A DNA stretch of 64,000 nt from Selaginella tamariscina (GCA_003024785.1 PUQB01000001.1:565501-629500); one strand, 5' to 3'; positions 10,959 to 22,713 are shown, counted from the first letter of the stretch. The notes: generated from the letters alone by a model not told the origin. Numbers and translations are program-made.

Positions 10959-12117
10959 TTAGCCTCTCGACTGGCCCGCACGAGACGACAGAATAATCCC
11001 AACAATCAGACCGTACAAGGCAAGCGCCTCCGCAAAGATAAGTATCAGGATCATCCCCACAAACAGCTTCGGCTGCTGTGCATTCGCCCTGCATACAATT
11101 TCACACTCAATCACAAACACACACCCTCCTCTCTCTACACACACACACGTTATATACATGCGTTTGTGTAAGTATGCGTGTATAAGAGAGGAAGATGTGT
11201 ACCTGACTCCTGCGTCGCCAACAATTCCAATAGCCATACCAGCAGACAGGCCAGCGAGACCACAAGCGAGTCCCGATGAAAGGTGAGCATAGCCGTCAAA
11301 CAGGTAATACGACTTCGCCTTTGGGTTAATGCCTGTACTGATGATAACAGCGATAATCAGACCGTAAATACCAAGCACTCCTGCCATGACCACAGGAACA
11401 ATCGACTTCATTACGAGCTCGGGTCTCATCACTCCCATAGATGCCACACCAACTCCACTCTTTGCTTTCCATAGCAGCTCCCATGCCTGCAAATATATAA
11501 CAATCAGACATATGTCTACAGTAGTCATGCATATATATAGCGCTATATGGAATACATATATAACATATATGAAAGATATAACGTTTCCCCAAGTAAGACA
11601 AATGTATCTGTGCTTTCATATTTCGGGATAAAACAGCATCAAAGATCCGGAGATCTCAAAGTGAGCTGGTAAAAAAAGTCCAATCATCCTTGCACAAAGG
11701 CAAACTTGTTTTAATCACTACGTGATCATGATTCGTAGTCATCATAGAAAAGACACCAAATGTGCTCATAGTGAAACTGCGTTCATGCAGATTCAGAACG
11801 AGGAATTCAGCTTCTAAATGTGTAATAGCAATATAGTACTAATACACGTGTTTATACACAACATAATAGTTGAACCTATACACATACAAGGAATGCTGTT
11901 CTTAACACTCTAATGGTGAAATTCAATATACAAACATAAAAGTTAAGAGCATCGATGTATGCATTGATGAATTGTGGTAATTGCATTCCAATACACATGA
12001 ATTGGATGTCGAATTGATGGAAACGGACTTACAGGAGAAGACGAGAGCTGCTGCAGCGCCGATGAACCCGAAGAACGGAGCCGTTTCATCGCCGCTGAAA
12101 GCTTCTGTAGAAGACAT
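10959..12117 (-). CDS. VHA-c: V-type ATPase 16-kDa proteolipid, subunit c
   Basis: Proton-carrying ring subunit of the vacuolar H+-ATPase, with four membrane helices. Three exons are joined by GT-AG introns: 12117-12033 ([20 protein letters not shown]), 11486-11203 and 11088-10959. Exon 2 carries [19 protein letters not shown] and [20 protein letters not shown]. Exon 3 carries [19 protein letters not shown] with the proton-binding Glu of helix 4 (FAEALAL), and ends SRAGQSRG. Joining exons 1 and 2 gives CMGAA, but the invariant AYGTAK that should follow is out of frame: two bases are missing near 11468-11476. With them the protein would be 166 residues, the family length. In so conserved a gene this looks more like a consensus error than a real mutation. 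Confidence 0.9.
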
Positions 12118-12233
12118 GATTGGCTTCCTCAATGCCGCTCCCGCACAGCCCTTCCTCCCGGCTCCCTTCGCCGGATCTGAACCTTAGGGTTAGGTCTCAA
12201 AACACCGCCAGGCATATTCTCTTATCATTCATC

Positions 12234-14609
12234 CTAATATTCACTGGCATATTCTCCAATTATATCTATGCCATGGCATAGAATGCAAGTAAGATGGTCC
12301 TTGACAGGCTTGAATCCGAAGTCGGACTGCATAGATATGAAATACTGCCTGCTCTCTGCTACACCTCTACACGCTGTTAGTACCTCGGTGAATGTGACCT
12401 CGTCGGGGGAACAACCCTCCAAGTTCATCAAATGGTTTGTTTCCAGCGCTTCACAGGGACGCCCAGATCGCGCATATGCAGAAATCATGGCGTTCCAAGT
12501 CACTACCATCTTAACAGGGATTGCCTCAAACATTTTCCGAGCATCCTGGATATGCCCATATTGGGCATATGCAGTTATCATCGAAGTCCATAACACAGAA
12601 TCCCACTGCGGACACAGATCAAAGAGCTCTCTCGCTCTATGCATATGCCCATCTTGGGCATATGCAGAGATCATGACTGTCCAGGAGAGCACACTCTGCT
12701 CCTGCATTCCTCCAAGCAAGCCCAGTACATGACCGAACCCGCTGAACACCGTGCCGTACACTGATGAGTTGTGGTTGGGCATCTTGTAGAGAATCAAGGA
12801 CTTGTTCAAGCCGGTTATTCTGGCAGCAAGCAGATATCAATGCTACCCATGAGACCTCGTTTCTGAACTTCATCCTGGCGAAAGTCTTCTCAGCACGTGT
12901 GAGATCTCCAGTTTGGCCATACAAAGAGATCATATAAGTGCATAGAACAACGTCGTGTTCAGGTGTTCTGTGATACATAACAGTTGCATCTCTCACAACC
13001 GGTTCTTACCGTAAGCAACAACAATGGAGTTCCACGACTGCAGGTCCCAACTCGGCATTTTGTCAAATGCCAGTCTCGCTCCTTCTACTTCGTGGTTTCC
13101 CCATATGCATGAACAAGTGAAGTCCAGGATGCCACACATCTTGGGGAATGATCGAAGATACACTTCGCTTCAACAAGCCATCCGTTTTCTCCATAGGCAG
13201 AAACCAAGGAAGCAGATGAATGGGCATCTCTGTTCGGCATGCACTCCCAGAGTTCTTGTGCTCTCCTGATATCCCCACTTTGGGCATATGCAGAAAGGAC
13301 CTCGTTCCAGGCAGTAACATCGTATTGTGGGAGTTTCTCGAGCACAAGAGCTGCTTGTTGGATATGCTCAGTCCGAGTATATGACTGAAGAAGTGCATGC
13401 CAGGAAGCCATGTCTCGTTGTTTCATTCTGGTGTGGAAGATGTCTCTTGCGAGTTCCTGTGAAAGACTAATACACGAAAATGCAATTGTGTTCCAGGAGA
13501 GTGTGTCCAAGTCGGGTGCTTCATCGACTAGCTCCATAGCTGCTTGCAGCATGCCACTGTCCACGTAGCCAAGTATGATGGAGCTCCACGAAATCGTTGT
13601 CCATTCTGGCATTAACATGAACACCGTTCTTGCAGTTGCTAGATGTCCGTTACTCGCGTACCCACGAACCAGCACGTTCCATGCTACAACGTTTCGTTCT
13701 GGCATCGTGTCAAACATGTTCAAGGCAAGCTCAAGACCAGAGTTTTGCGCATAAGCTGTGGTGATGGTGGTCCACGAGATTATGTCTCTCTGTGGCATTC
13801 TTTCGAACAAAGACTTCATCTCTTCAGGTTTTCCGTAAGCTTTTAGCATGGCATTCCAGGAGACCTCGTTCCTTTTCGGCATCTTATTGAACAAGTCCTT
13901 CGCGCCCTCCAAATGCCCGTTCTCGGCATTTGCATGGATCATCACGTTCCAAGCAGGTTGTGTCTTCTCAGGCATTCTCTCGAACGTGTCTAAAGCCAGA
14001 TCCATATGAAAGCTCTGGGTGAACATAGTAACCATAGCAGTCCATGTAAATGCATCGGTCATGGGCATTCTGTCGAAAACTACACACGAATCATATACAT
14101 ACCCGGCCCGGGCATATGCTTTTAGAAGCGAGTTCCAAGAGACTTCATTTCTGTCTGGCATTCGATCGAACATCTCTAGTGACTGAGACACTTGTCCCCA
14201 CTGCCCGTATGCAGAAACCATAGAGTTCCATATAATTACACTTCTCTCCGGCATGTCTTCAAATAAATCCCTTGCTTCCTGCAGATGCCCGTTCATGGCA
14301 TATGCTTGAGCCATGACGGATGAGGACTGCACTGTCGGACAAGCGATGGTCTCGAACACAGCACGAGCGTCTCCAACACTCCCGCATTTCCCAAACATCT
14401 CTACCATCAGGTGACAGAGGTATCTGTTGCCTGACTGTCCAAATCTGCTCCTGGATATGTATTTGTGCACAGTCCTGGCATCGGACAGGATTCTGGCTTT
14501 GGTGCAGCTCCTTATGATCTCCGAGCTCTTGCACGATTTCGGTGTTGGTACATTCTTCTCTCTTCAGAGCGTTCTTCACTAGTTTCTTCCATTGTACATT
14601 CACCATCAA
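12234..14609 (-). pseudogene. PPR protein pseudogene, four frame breaks
   Basis: It reads leftwards from MMVNVQWKKLVKNALKREE. The main uninterrupted block (13085-14470) holds about thirteen 31-residue S motifs (ISWTTITTAYAQNSG, VAWNVLVRGYASNGH). Frame breaks lie near 14505-14525 (before EIIRSCTKARILSD), 13088-13095, 12990-12996 and 12808-12825. The 3' part still shows PPR motifs (VLWTSMITAYAQYGH), but the normal HYCCMVDLLGRAGR and E1 blocks are replaced by a degenerate end (DHLTCILCHGIDIIGEYASEY). The missing C-terminal structure argues for real decay, unlike neighbours with only one or two breaks. Confidence 0.75.
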
Positions 14610-14947
14610 CTCAGCACCATTTTACATGCATATGCCTAGCCAGGATGAGGGACGCATTACATACTGATAGGGGAATTTACATATAGGCAACTGTGAAAAT
14701 AATAACTCATAGTCTCGAGTGTTTGCATCAATTGGCACCGCACACCTTCTCCAGCTCTGCACAGGCAAATGCCAATGGGTCCTTTGGGGACTTGTGCAAT
14801 TGCACAAGCATGCAGACGTGGCATTTAGTTGCTAGAATGAATTATATGATTGCCATTTTTGTTTCTTTCATTTTTTGTTCCCAAGGAAGCTTTGCCTCTG
14901 TAGCCGTGGGAGACTACACCCAAGATTAGCTTGGTGTAGCAAATGTC

Positions 14948-15126
14948 TTTAGGAGAGATGAACGTGAGAGAACTCTAAAAAATGTGTAATAAATAATAAT
15001 TTAAAGAGGTATATGATCTCACTAAAGGCAATTGGCTGAACATGACTCTATGCCTATGTGGCAGTAATGATGTGGCATAGCATGATTGGATGCTAGAGGT
15101 GTAACCCTGAAGCTAGACCTTCAACA
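14948..15126 (-). repeat. Copia 3' LTR
   Basis: About 179 bp. It shares with 28766-28934 the blocks GGAGAGATGAACGTGAGAG and GACTCTATGCCTATGTGGCA and the terminus AGACC(T/C)(T/C)CAACA (plus-strand reading). Purine-rich GCTTGAGGAG lies just upstream on the minus strand and is the likely polypurine tract. Confidence 0.88.
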
Positions 15127-15298
15127 CTCCTCAAGCACGCTTCTTGTGGATCCCTGGTTCACCTGTGGAAAGTAAAGGTCGAATACCTAGTGTGTCCTAG
15201 TGTGTTTGGAAGAGTAACGTCGCTAGTGGCTTGATCAGGAGAATCGTTGGCATCTTGTTGGACGAAAGGTACTGGAGTCACAAATGCCCTGTAGTTAC

Positions 15299-15951
15299 CT
15301 AATTGTAAATATAATGTAGGCAAAGATCAAAGTGCTTGGTCAAGGTATGAAACTTGGGATTGGTTGCAAGTGCTATAGCACTTTGACTGTCGGAGTGCAG
15401 TAGGATCGGCTTAACAATGGCAATGTCCAAGCTGTGCAGTAGGATCAGCTTGACAATGGCAATGTCCAAGCTGTGGATCAAGTTCTCTAGCCAAGCGGCT
15501 TCTTATGCAGCCGCAGCCGCAGCTGCATACTCAACTTCCACACTGGAGAGTGCTATGAGTGTTTGCTTGCAGCTGCACCATGCGATGGTGTTAGTCACAA
15601 ATTGAAATATGTACCCGGTGGTGGATTGTTGATTATCTGGATCACCTCCCCAGTTAGTGTCACATAAGCCTTGTAGCTTGAGGGTCTCCACCTCCGAGGG
15701 CATCACTGTATATCTGAGAGTACAATTTTTGGTACCTTTTAAGTAACGAAGTATCTGTTTCACTGCCCTCTAGTGTGCAGGCCCTGGCTGTGAAGAAACT
15801 GGCTCACAATTCCCACTACATGGGAGATGTCTAGCCGTGTGCAGACAACCAGATATAAGAGGCTCCCCACCGCCTGTATGTAGGGTATTGTGGCCATTTT
15901 CCATGACTCTCCTTGTTCTTGGGCCCTTGCTCTTAGGAGAGTATAAGACCC
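15299..15951 (-). pseudogene. Copia RNase H region
   Basis: Minus-strand remnant with AVGSLLYLVVCTRLDISHVVG, then ILRYLKGTKNCTLRY, CDTNWGGDPDNQQSTTGY, ALSSVEVEYAAAA and, further on, ILLHSDSQSAIALA and HFDLCLHYI: the standard 3' end of Copia pol. The frame shifts between 15760 and 15780, the run of Ala codons after VEVEY looks expanded, and the segment ILLHSLDIAIVK is locally duplicated (15299-15440). Confidence 0.85.
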
Positions 15952-16450
15952 TATTAAACAGGAAAACAAGAAAACCTCATATTTTCCTATTTAACCGTTT
16001 CTTTTCTCTCAACCGTCAAGAAAGGCTACACACTTTCTTTTCATCAACTCTCCACATATATATATATTAAAATACCTTCTCTCAATGTTACAATGACTGG
16101 ACGGATTTTGGCTATTGCCTTGTTAGATCCATTCATTTAGAATATACATATCACACACACAAGATCTTATAATATGCATCTTCATTTCTAACATGAATAC
16201 AAGAGAATAAAGCGTGGAGACTCTCTCTCTCCTGCTAGAACTTCTTGTGGAGACCCCTTCTCCCTTGCCCTAACTACCTCTTAACTACTCTTCCTCTCGC
16301 CACATCATCCTTTTCCTTTTCCTTACTCACCTTTTCCTTTTGGTAAGGATTTTCCTACTTCACAACCTTTCCTTCCAACTTACTACAGACCTTCCTACCT
16401 TATTCTCTCCACAATAGGATGTCCTATGTTCCTAATATTTTACCTTTACA
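15952..16450 (-). mobile_element. Solo LTR inside the Copia RT gene
   Basis: A 499-bp insertion between direct repeats GACCC at 15947-15951 and 16451-16455. On the minus strand it starts TGTAAAGG and ends TTTAATA. Removing it together with one repeat joins STPMQVGL on the RT side to the downstream RNase H leader, restoring Copia collinearity. It holds a pyrimidine/purine-rich 5' part and a CTCTTGTATTCATG segment resembling the LTR at 17978. It has no coding content, so it is a single LTR left by LTR-LTR recombination. Confidence 0.85.
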
Positions 16451-16455
16451 GACCC

Positions 16456-17204
16456 ACTTGCATTGGAGTGGAAATGGGATGGCAAGCCTACATCCAGAAA
16501 TGCTCTAGGATGTCGTCAACGTAAGCTGCTTGCAAGAGCTACATCACTTTGCCTTCTCTTGTGGTGCACCTAGATGCTGAGGTAGTAGCTCAGAGGCCCC
16601 ATCGTCGATATATCAAACTCTACGGCAAAGAGTTTATGCACATGGAGCATGAAGGCATCACCGCTCACGGTGATCACGTTATCATCTACATAGAGAGCGA
16701 GCTTCAGCTGCTCCTCACCCTCTGCCAACAGGTAAACATTCCCATCAACCGGGTTCTTCTCGAAGCCCATGCCAAGAAGAAACTTGTCCATGCGATTGTA
16801 CCAGGCCCGCGAGCTTTGCTTGAGCCCGTACAGAGCTCGTTGGAGCCAGCACACCGCATGCTCTTGTCCAGGTTCCACAAAGCCCTCTGGCTGTGCAACA
16901 AAGACCTCCTCCTGAAGATCCCCATACAAGAACGCTTGCCTTGTATTCACATAAGAGTTCTAGGGCCTTTCTGTGACATTAGTGTCAACACCACCTTCCT
17001 CAAGAAGTCATCGATGAAGGTGATGAAGAAGCACTTGCTTTCGGGGGTCTCAATCTGCATAGGCCCATAGACATCGGAGTGAACAAGTTCCAAAACTTTT
17101 GAGTTGTGAGTGGTGGAGGCATGCGGGAAAGGTTTTTGTTGAGGCTTTCCAAATGTACAGGCCACGCAGAACTCGAGTGGGGCTTCCGAAACTTTCATCT
17201 CTAG
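16456..17204 (-). pseudogene. Copia integrase end and reverse transcriptase
   Basis: Minus-strand order: integrase (CVACTFGKPQQKPFP, VLELVHSDVYGPMQ, FFITFIDDF), then, with the rest of integrase deleted, RT (NTRQAFLYGDLQEEVFVAQP, LYGLKQSSRAWYNR, LALYVDDNVITV with the catalytic YVDD). The 3' end passes LLQAAYVDDILEHF and ISTPMQVGL with frame shifts before the solo LTR. The junction at 17204 is the TCTAG duplication made by the Gypsy insertion. Confidence 0.87.
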
Positions 17205-17699
17205 TGTCAAGCCACGATCCAAGAACAAGGAAGCTTGAGTCAGGAGCAGGACAAGGACTAGGAACAAGACAAGAACAGGACAGGAATCAGAAGCAAGATA
17301 GGAGCAGGACAGGAATCAGGAGCAAGATAGGAGCAGGATAGGAACTAGGAACAAGACAAGGAGAGAACAGGAAGCAAGGAGCAAGACAAGAATAAGACAA
17401 GACAAGATTGATCGTCGAAAGACTGGTGTTGACAGTAATTAATTATACAACAATTAGGTTGGAGCTTTTATGCTCACAACTCCAAGAGCTAATCTAGTCA
17501 TGAGCCTAATCTAGTCACTAGTTAAAAATGATGACCCTTATCTTATAGGTATATCTTGTAGGCATATCATGTAGGTATATCCCGTAGGCATATCCTGCAG
17601 GCATATCCCGTAGGCATATTCCGTATGCATATCATGTAGGTATATCCTGTAGGCCGAATCCTGTATCTCGTATCCTGTATTCTGTATCGGGTCGTGACT
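17205..17699 (-). repeat. Gypsy 3' LTR with minisatellite
   Basis: About 495 bp. Its plus-strand start TGTCAAGCCACG matches 26666, and its end GGGTCGTGACT matches 27200-27208 with the last base changed. It contains two internal arrays: a degenerate AGGAGCAGGACAAGGA(A/C)(T/C) array (17220-17400) and a 15-bp array of the type ATATCCTGTAGGCAT (about 17545-17660). Confidence 0.88.
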
Positions 17700-17701
17700 C
17701 C

Positions 17702-17977
17702 CTAAAGACGAGTTCCACGAGTCCTAAGACCTGGTTTAGCAGGATAACGTCGATGGAAGGCAGCAACCTTGAAAGAAGCATGGAGTAGATTGGATGTAGG
17801 TTCCCAAGTGCGATCAGTAAGCAAATAACCTTTCCAATCCACTAAGTATTGAAAGTCGGCGGCAATGAATACGAGAATCCAAAATGGCTGCAACTTCATA
17901 CTCAGGTTCTTCTTCAATGACCATAGGAGGGGAGGAGAAGAAGCACGACTAGGAAGAGAAGAAGAATGATATGGTTC
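17702..17977 (-). pseudogene. Gypsy chromodomain, split from pol by the inner element
   Basis: Minus-strand reading gives FIAADFQYLVDWKGYLLTDRTWEP, with the chromodomain core YLVDWKGY..TWEP, then HRRYPAKPG. The upstream continuation lies at 22714 and beyond, on the other side of the inserted element. Confidence 0.85.
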
Positions 17978-18517
17978 TGTTAGAGGCCAAAAATATAGCA
18001 TGTAGGAACTGCATACATAGGACTTTCCTACGGTGGAGAATAACTTGTAGGAAAGTAGTAGTAGGAAATATCCTGTGTACAGGAAAATCCTACAGCAGTA
18101 GGAAAAATCCTACAGGGTAGGAAGGATCCTACGGTTGCAGGAAGCAGACAGTTATGACGGTTGGAGGAGGACAGGATTCGGTTAGGGCAAGCAAGGGCAA
18201 GAAGAGAGAGAGACTATGAAGGCTATGAAGGCTATGGAGAGCAATGCATGAGAGAGAGAGTATCTTTGGGAGAGAAGTAAGTCTCCACACTTGCTATCTC
18301 TTTGTATTCATATAGTAATGCAAGTGCATATTTATGGGTATTGTGAATGCTTATACATGGCAATGGCCAAAGCAAAATCCTATCCTTGACCTTAGAGACG
18401 AAATAAGTATATATCTAGAGCTCTCTATTGGACGAAATCCCTACACTTTAACTTGCAAAGCTTTTCCTGCGCTGTGAACAGTGTTTTCTGCACACAGGAA
18501 AGTTTTGTATGTTAACA
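17978..18517 (+). repeat. 5' LTR of the inner element
   Basis: 540 bp, TGTTAGAGGCC...GTTAACA. It carries clustered variants of TAGGAAA(A)TCCTAC in both orientations and the promoter-like TCTTTGTATTCATATAG. Just downstream, TGGCGACCACGGAGGGAT (18520-18537) is the likely primer-binding site because it begins TGG; I do not assign the tRNA. Confidence 0.93.
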
Positions 18518-18644
18518 CATGGCGACCACGGAGGGATTTCGCCATTGTTGTGAGGAATTTGTTGAATTCCTAAGTGAGAAGTGATATAGCTCTGAGAGAA
18601 GTAGAGCTTAAGTGAAAAAGAAGTGTGTATATATATGATGATGG

Positions 18645-20440
18645 ATGGAGCCTTGGAGGCAACATAATCCTAACTCGTCTCTAGCAAGAGAGAGAGATAA
18701 TAGGCAGGCCGAGAGAGAGGCTGCCCGAGCTGAGCAAATAGAGCTTGCTAATAGGCAAGAAGCTCTTATAAAACTCATTGATCAGATAGGAGAAAGTGCT
18801 GCTAAAGGTGTGGAGGATATACAATACGGTGACTATCAAACTGCAGGAGAAGAGGAGTTGGAAGGAACTCCTCGGAGAACAGGATTTCCTATTAGACCAG
18901 GAGGAGTATCTCCTGGAAATTCCCCTCTTGGTGAGGAGGAAGGTGGTAGAGAAAACCCACCGAGTATGTCTAATATGACACTTTTCCCCGGAATGTTGGG
19001 AGGCACATTGATGTTCCCAATATTTTCCGCAGGAAAGAAGGAAAATCCTAAAAGACATTTATTGCAGTTTGAGGAAGTTGTAAAGTTGTATAAAGTAAGC
19101 AATGCAGATAAGTTGCTTATATTTCCTCACACATTAAAAGGAAATGCATCTGATTGGTATTATGAGTTGGAGAAGATGTGAGAGAAGATTATGAGAAAGT
19201 TACAGAAGCTTTTAAAGAATACTTTAAAAAGGAAGAGTTGCCTGAAGAGCACTTAGAGAAGCTCAGAAATATCCTACAAGGAAAAACTGAAACTCTAGAG
19301 GAATATACACACCGTTTTAAAAAGCATGAAAAGAAATGCTATATATGTTAAGGAAGAAGCTTTGCTTCAATGGTATAAGCAAGGATTGCAGAAGCCATAT
19401 AGGCATTATGCAATGACAATTGAGGAAGTAGACAGGAAAGATCTTGTAAAGCATCTTAAAGATTATGAGAAGAAGAGGAGACAAATAGAAAACATAGCAG
19501 AAGGAAAGATAAAATCCTCAAGGAGAAAGGAGGATAGTTCAGATGATGAGGATGAACCTATCAAAGTTCGGGATTATAAGGCTGATGAGAGAATGTTATT
19601 ACAGCTAGTTAAGTCCTTGAAAGGTAATCCTGTGTATAAGGAATTAGATGCCAAAGTATGGTGTGCCAAGTGTAAAAATCCTGGACATACTAAGGATGAG
19701 TGTAGACTACAGTTGCCAAAATGTCAAATATGTGATAAAGAAGGACATTGGCAAAAGACTGTAAGTATTTTATTAATCAAAATGTGGCACGTGTGGAAAA
19801 AGAAAGGAGAAAAGAAGGAAGAAAGGAAGGCTGGTATAACAGGCCGTTTCCTGTGAGACAACCACCTGTTACCACATTCCCATCTCGGAATAGGAAACTC
19901 TATTATGAGGAACAGCCTGGGAGTTGGGAAGAAGGAAGAAATAGGAATCCTTTTGATAACAGAAGGAATGTTCCTTATACAGGAGGAGATGATAGGCTGT
20001 ATGAGGGGAATCAAACTAGATATGCTCCACCATACAAGCCTAATATGGGAAGGAAGGAGACGTCCTACAGAGGACCAGAAAGATATCCAAGAAAAGAAAG
20101 TTATGAGATCAAAATAACTATAGACAAAGACAAGTACAAGGAAGGAATTCTATTAATCTTACTTGTTATACATGTGGAGAGAAAGGACATATTTCTCCAA
20201 ATTGTCCTAAGAATCAGCCTTCCACCTCAAACAATGCTCCTAAGAGAGAGCTTGGAGCTCGGTTCATTGATGTGGACGAGAATGAGCTAGAAAACCATCC
20301 TGCCGTGAGAGCAGTAATCTGTACAAAAAGAAATATATGTCAGAAACAGGAATACCTTCCAGCAGAAGAAGGAAATTCTGTGTATCCATTGCGGGATAGA
20401 CACAAACAATGGGAGAGATGAACACTCATCTCCAAGAACG
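18645..20440 (+). pseudogene. Gag of the inner element, with three CCHC knuckles
   Basis: The first block (from MEPWRQHNPNSS) contains FSAGKKENPKRHLLQFEEV and GNASDWYYEL, the retrotransposon Gag core. It continues in shifted frames through LEEYTHRFKK and LLQWYKQGLQ. Zinc knuckles CAKCKNPGHTKDEC and CQICDKEGHW.KDC lie at about 19660-19760, and a third, CYTCGEKGHISPNC, at about 20165-20210. Frame changes near 19180, 19755 and 20150 break it. Confidence 0.82.
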
Positions 20441-20762
20441 AGATCTCCCTGAGTATATCTCGGATGATGATACACAACCGACGGATATACCTAAAGATCT
20501 AAAAATAACTGATTCTATTTTAGGGAAGAATATTCAAGAGAAAAAGAATATTCCTGTAAAACAGAGTAACCCTAGAAAACAGAGCATTCCTGTGAAACGG
20601 ATTCAGGATGACGTGGCAGAATCAATGGCTCAAAGTGCATTGAGCCAAGAAATTACAATCACGTTGGGACAATTAATACATATTGCCCCATATATTAAAA
20701 ATCAAATCTTGGAAATGTTGAACATTGTTCCAAAATCCTTACCTGCATATACAGGAATGAAA

Positions 20763-21897
20763 TTCACCGAGTAGAAAAACATTATGAAAAAGAAGGTGAT
20801 TATGATGGGTATGTGCCCAGCATTACTGTATATATTGGTAAAAACAAGATAAAAGAAGTCCTTATAGATGGAGGCTCAGGAGTTAATTTTATTGAGGAAC
20901 ATGCTTGTAAGAAAATGGGTTTAGGACCCATTGAGCCTGCTCCTTTTAATTTAAAAATGGCAGACCAGAGAAGTGTCAAGCCTACAGGTATAGTGAGAGG
21001 AGTGACTATATCTATAAAGGGTCTTAAATATAAGTGTCCCTTATTGTCCTCCAAATGGAAGGAAAAGATACTGTATATACTATGTTATTAGGTAGACCTT
21101 GGCTGAAAACTGCTAAAGTTATACAGGATTGGGGAACAGGAAAGATGACGCTGGGAGAAGGAGAAGGAAAACCGGTGATATACAATCATACAAAAAGGTA
21201 TGTTAAAAAGGAAAATAGACCTCTTATTTTAGAAGGATATGACTGGTTTAATGGCTTAGACGATCAGGAAGAAGTAGAAATCCTGAAAGCATATCCTGAC
21301 TTAAAAGTCCTGACAGATATAGACTTAAACGTAGTGCTGAAAGGAAAGAAAACTGTTCAGCAGAAGGAAGAAGATAGGCCCGGATTGCAGGAAAAGTTCT
21401 ATAAGGCAATCCCATATGAGATTGATTTACAGGAACAACCTGCAGAGTATACATATGTGTATACTACAGATCCTTTGCAGCAAGTGAATATAGGTACAGA
21501 AAATGAACCTAAAAACCTATTCATTGCTCAGGAATTAGATAAAGAATTCCGGGAAAAAGGATTGAACTTGCTTCAAAAATATCAGGATGTTTTTGCCTGG
21601 TCCTATAAAGATCTTAAAGGCATACCTCCTGAATTGTGTACACACACTATACAATTATTACCAGGAAGTGAGCCTGTGAAACAGAGAGCATATAGGATGA
21701 ATCCTAATTATGCACAGCTTGTGAAGGAGGAGATAGATAAGCTGTTAAGTGTAGGTTTTATTTATCCTATACAGGGTGCACAATGGTTATCACCACTTGT
21801 GATTGTTCCTAAAAAGAATGGAAAGTTGAGAGTATGTGTAAACTATAAGAAGTTAAATGATGCCACAAAGAAGGATGTTTTTCCTATTCGTTTATAG
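20763..21897 (+). pseudogene. Protease and truncated RT of the inner element
   Basis: The protease signature VLIDGGSGVNFIEE (about 20855-20900) is followed, after a frame shift near 21050, by MLLGRPWLKTAKVIQDW. The RT leader follows (DVFAWSYKDLKGIPPELC, QLVKEEIDKLLSVGFIYPI, WLSPLVIVPKKNGKLRVC) and ends NDATKKDVFPIRL. The stop and the switch to unrelated sequence at about 21897 mark an internal deletion of the remaining pol. Confidence 0.85.
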
Positions 21898-21951
21898 AGG
21901 ATGAGCTAAGGAACAGGAAGGAAAAACTATTCAGGAACATGAAGGAAAACT

Positions 21952-22131
21952 ATTCAGGAACAGGAAGAGAAAGCAAATAGTGAGACTAAGGAACATCATG
22001 AAGAAAATCAAGTGCTACAATTCAAGGTATCAACTTCCAACCAAAAACTAAAGGAAGAGAGGAACAACTTTCAAAAGCATAAAGAGGAGAATCTAGAGTA
22101 CCATGAAAATCAACATCATAAGGAAGGATAG
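21952..22131 (+). CDS. Short coiled-coil ORF near the 3' LTR of the inner element
   Basis: About 59 codons rich in Glu, Lys, Gln and Asn (IQEQEEKANSETKEHHEENQ, then NQKLKEERNNFQKHKEEN), with heptad-like spacing. It starts inside a longer open stretch without its own ATG, so it is probably the end of a larger ORF that followed pol before the deletion. The polypurine tract AAGGTGGGGAATAG lies just before the 3' LTR. Confidence 0.4.
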   Translation: MQEQEEKANSETKEHHEENQVLQFKVSTSNQKLKEERNNFQKHKEENLEYHENQHHKEG

Positions 22132-22175
22132 GATAGGTGCAATGAGGACATTGCAAGATTCAAGGTGGGGAATAG

Positions 22176-22713
22176 TGTTAGAGGCCAAAAATATAGCATG
22201 TAGGAACTGCATACATAGGACTTTCCTACAGTGGAGAAACTTGTAGGAAAGTAGTAGTAGGAAATATCCTGTGTACAGGAAAAATCCTACAGCAGTAGGA
22301 AAAATCCTACAGGGTAGGAAGGATCCTACGGTTGCAGGAAGCAGACAGTTATGACGGTTGGAGGAGGACAGGATTCAGTTAGGGCAAGCAAGGGCAAGAA
22401 GAGAGAGAGACTATGAAGGCTATGAAGGCTATGGAGAGCAATGCATGAGAGAGAGAGTATCTTTGGGAGAGAAGTAAGTCTCACACTTGCTATCTCTTTG
22501 TATTCATATAGTAATGCAAGTGCATATTTATGGGGTATTGTGAATGCTTATACATGGCAATGGCCAAAGCAAAATCCTATCCTTGACCTTAGAGACGAAA
22601 TAAGTATATATCTAGAGCTCTCTATTGGACAAAATCCCTACCTTAAACTTACAAAGCTTTTCCTGCGCTGTGAATAGTATTTTCTGCACACAGGAAAGTT
22701 TTGTATGTTAACA
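22176..22713 (+). repeat. 3' LTR of the inner element
   Basis: 538 bp, starting TGTTAGAGGCC and ending TATGTTAACA. It matches the 5' LTR except for scattered single changes such as GGTGGAGAATAAC versus AGTGGAGAAAC. Confidence 0.93.

Larger units (their letters stand above)
17978..22713 (+). mobile_element. Young Gypsy-like (Tat/Athila-type) element, pol truncated
   Basis: A 4.7-kb plus-strand element with near-identical LTRs (17978-18517 and 22176-22713; about eight substitutions and a few small indels) and duplication GGTTC on both sides (17973-17977, 22714-22718). Gag with CCHC knuckles, a protease and the first part of RT are present. RT ends just after the conserved NYKKLNDATKK block, so the catalytic YxDD, RNase H and integrase are absent. 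It must have moved with enzymes supplied in trans, or lost them internally. High LTR identity makes it the most recent insertion in the nest. Confidence 0.93.

Noticed and set aside
1200-14600. The PPR palindromes as a CRISPR-like or regulatory array
   Set aside because: Spacing is fixed by the 31-codon protein repeat and the spacers are coding PPR helices; this is a plant nuclear genome, so a CRISPR array makes no sense.
14846-14929. Short ORF with a secretory-peptide look (MIAIFVSFIFCSQGSFASVA)
   Set aside because: Only about 28 residues, with no relatives I can name. It stops just before the Copia 3' LTR; probably chance.
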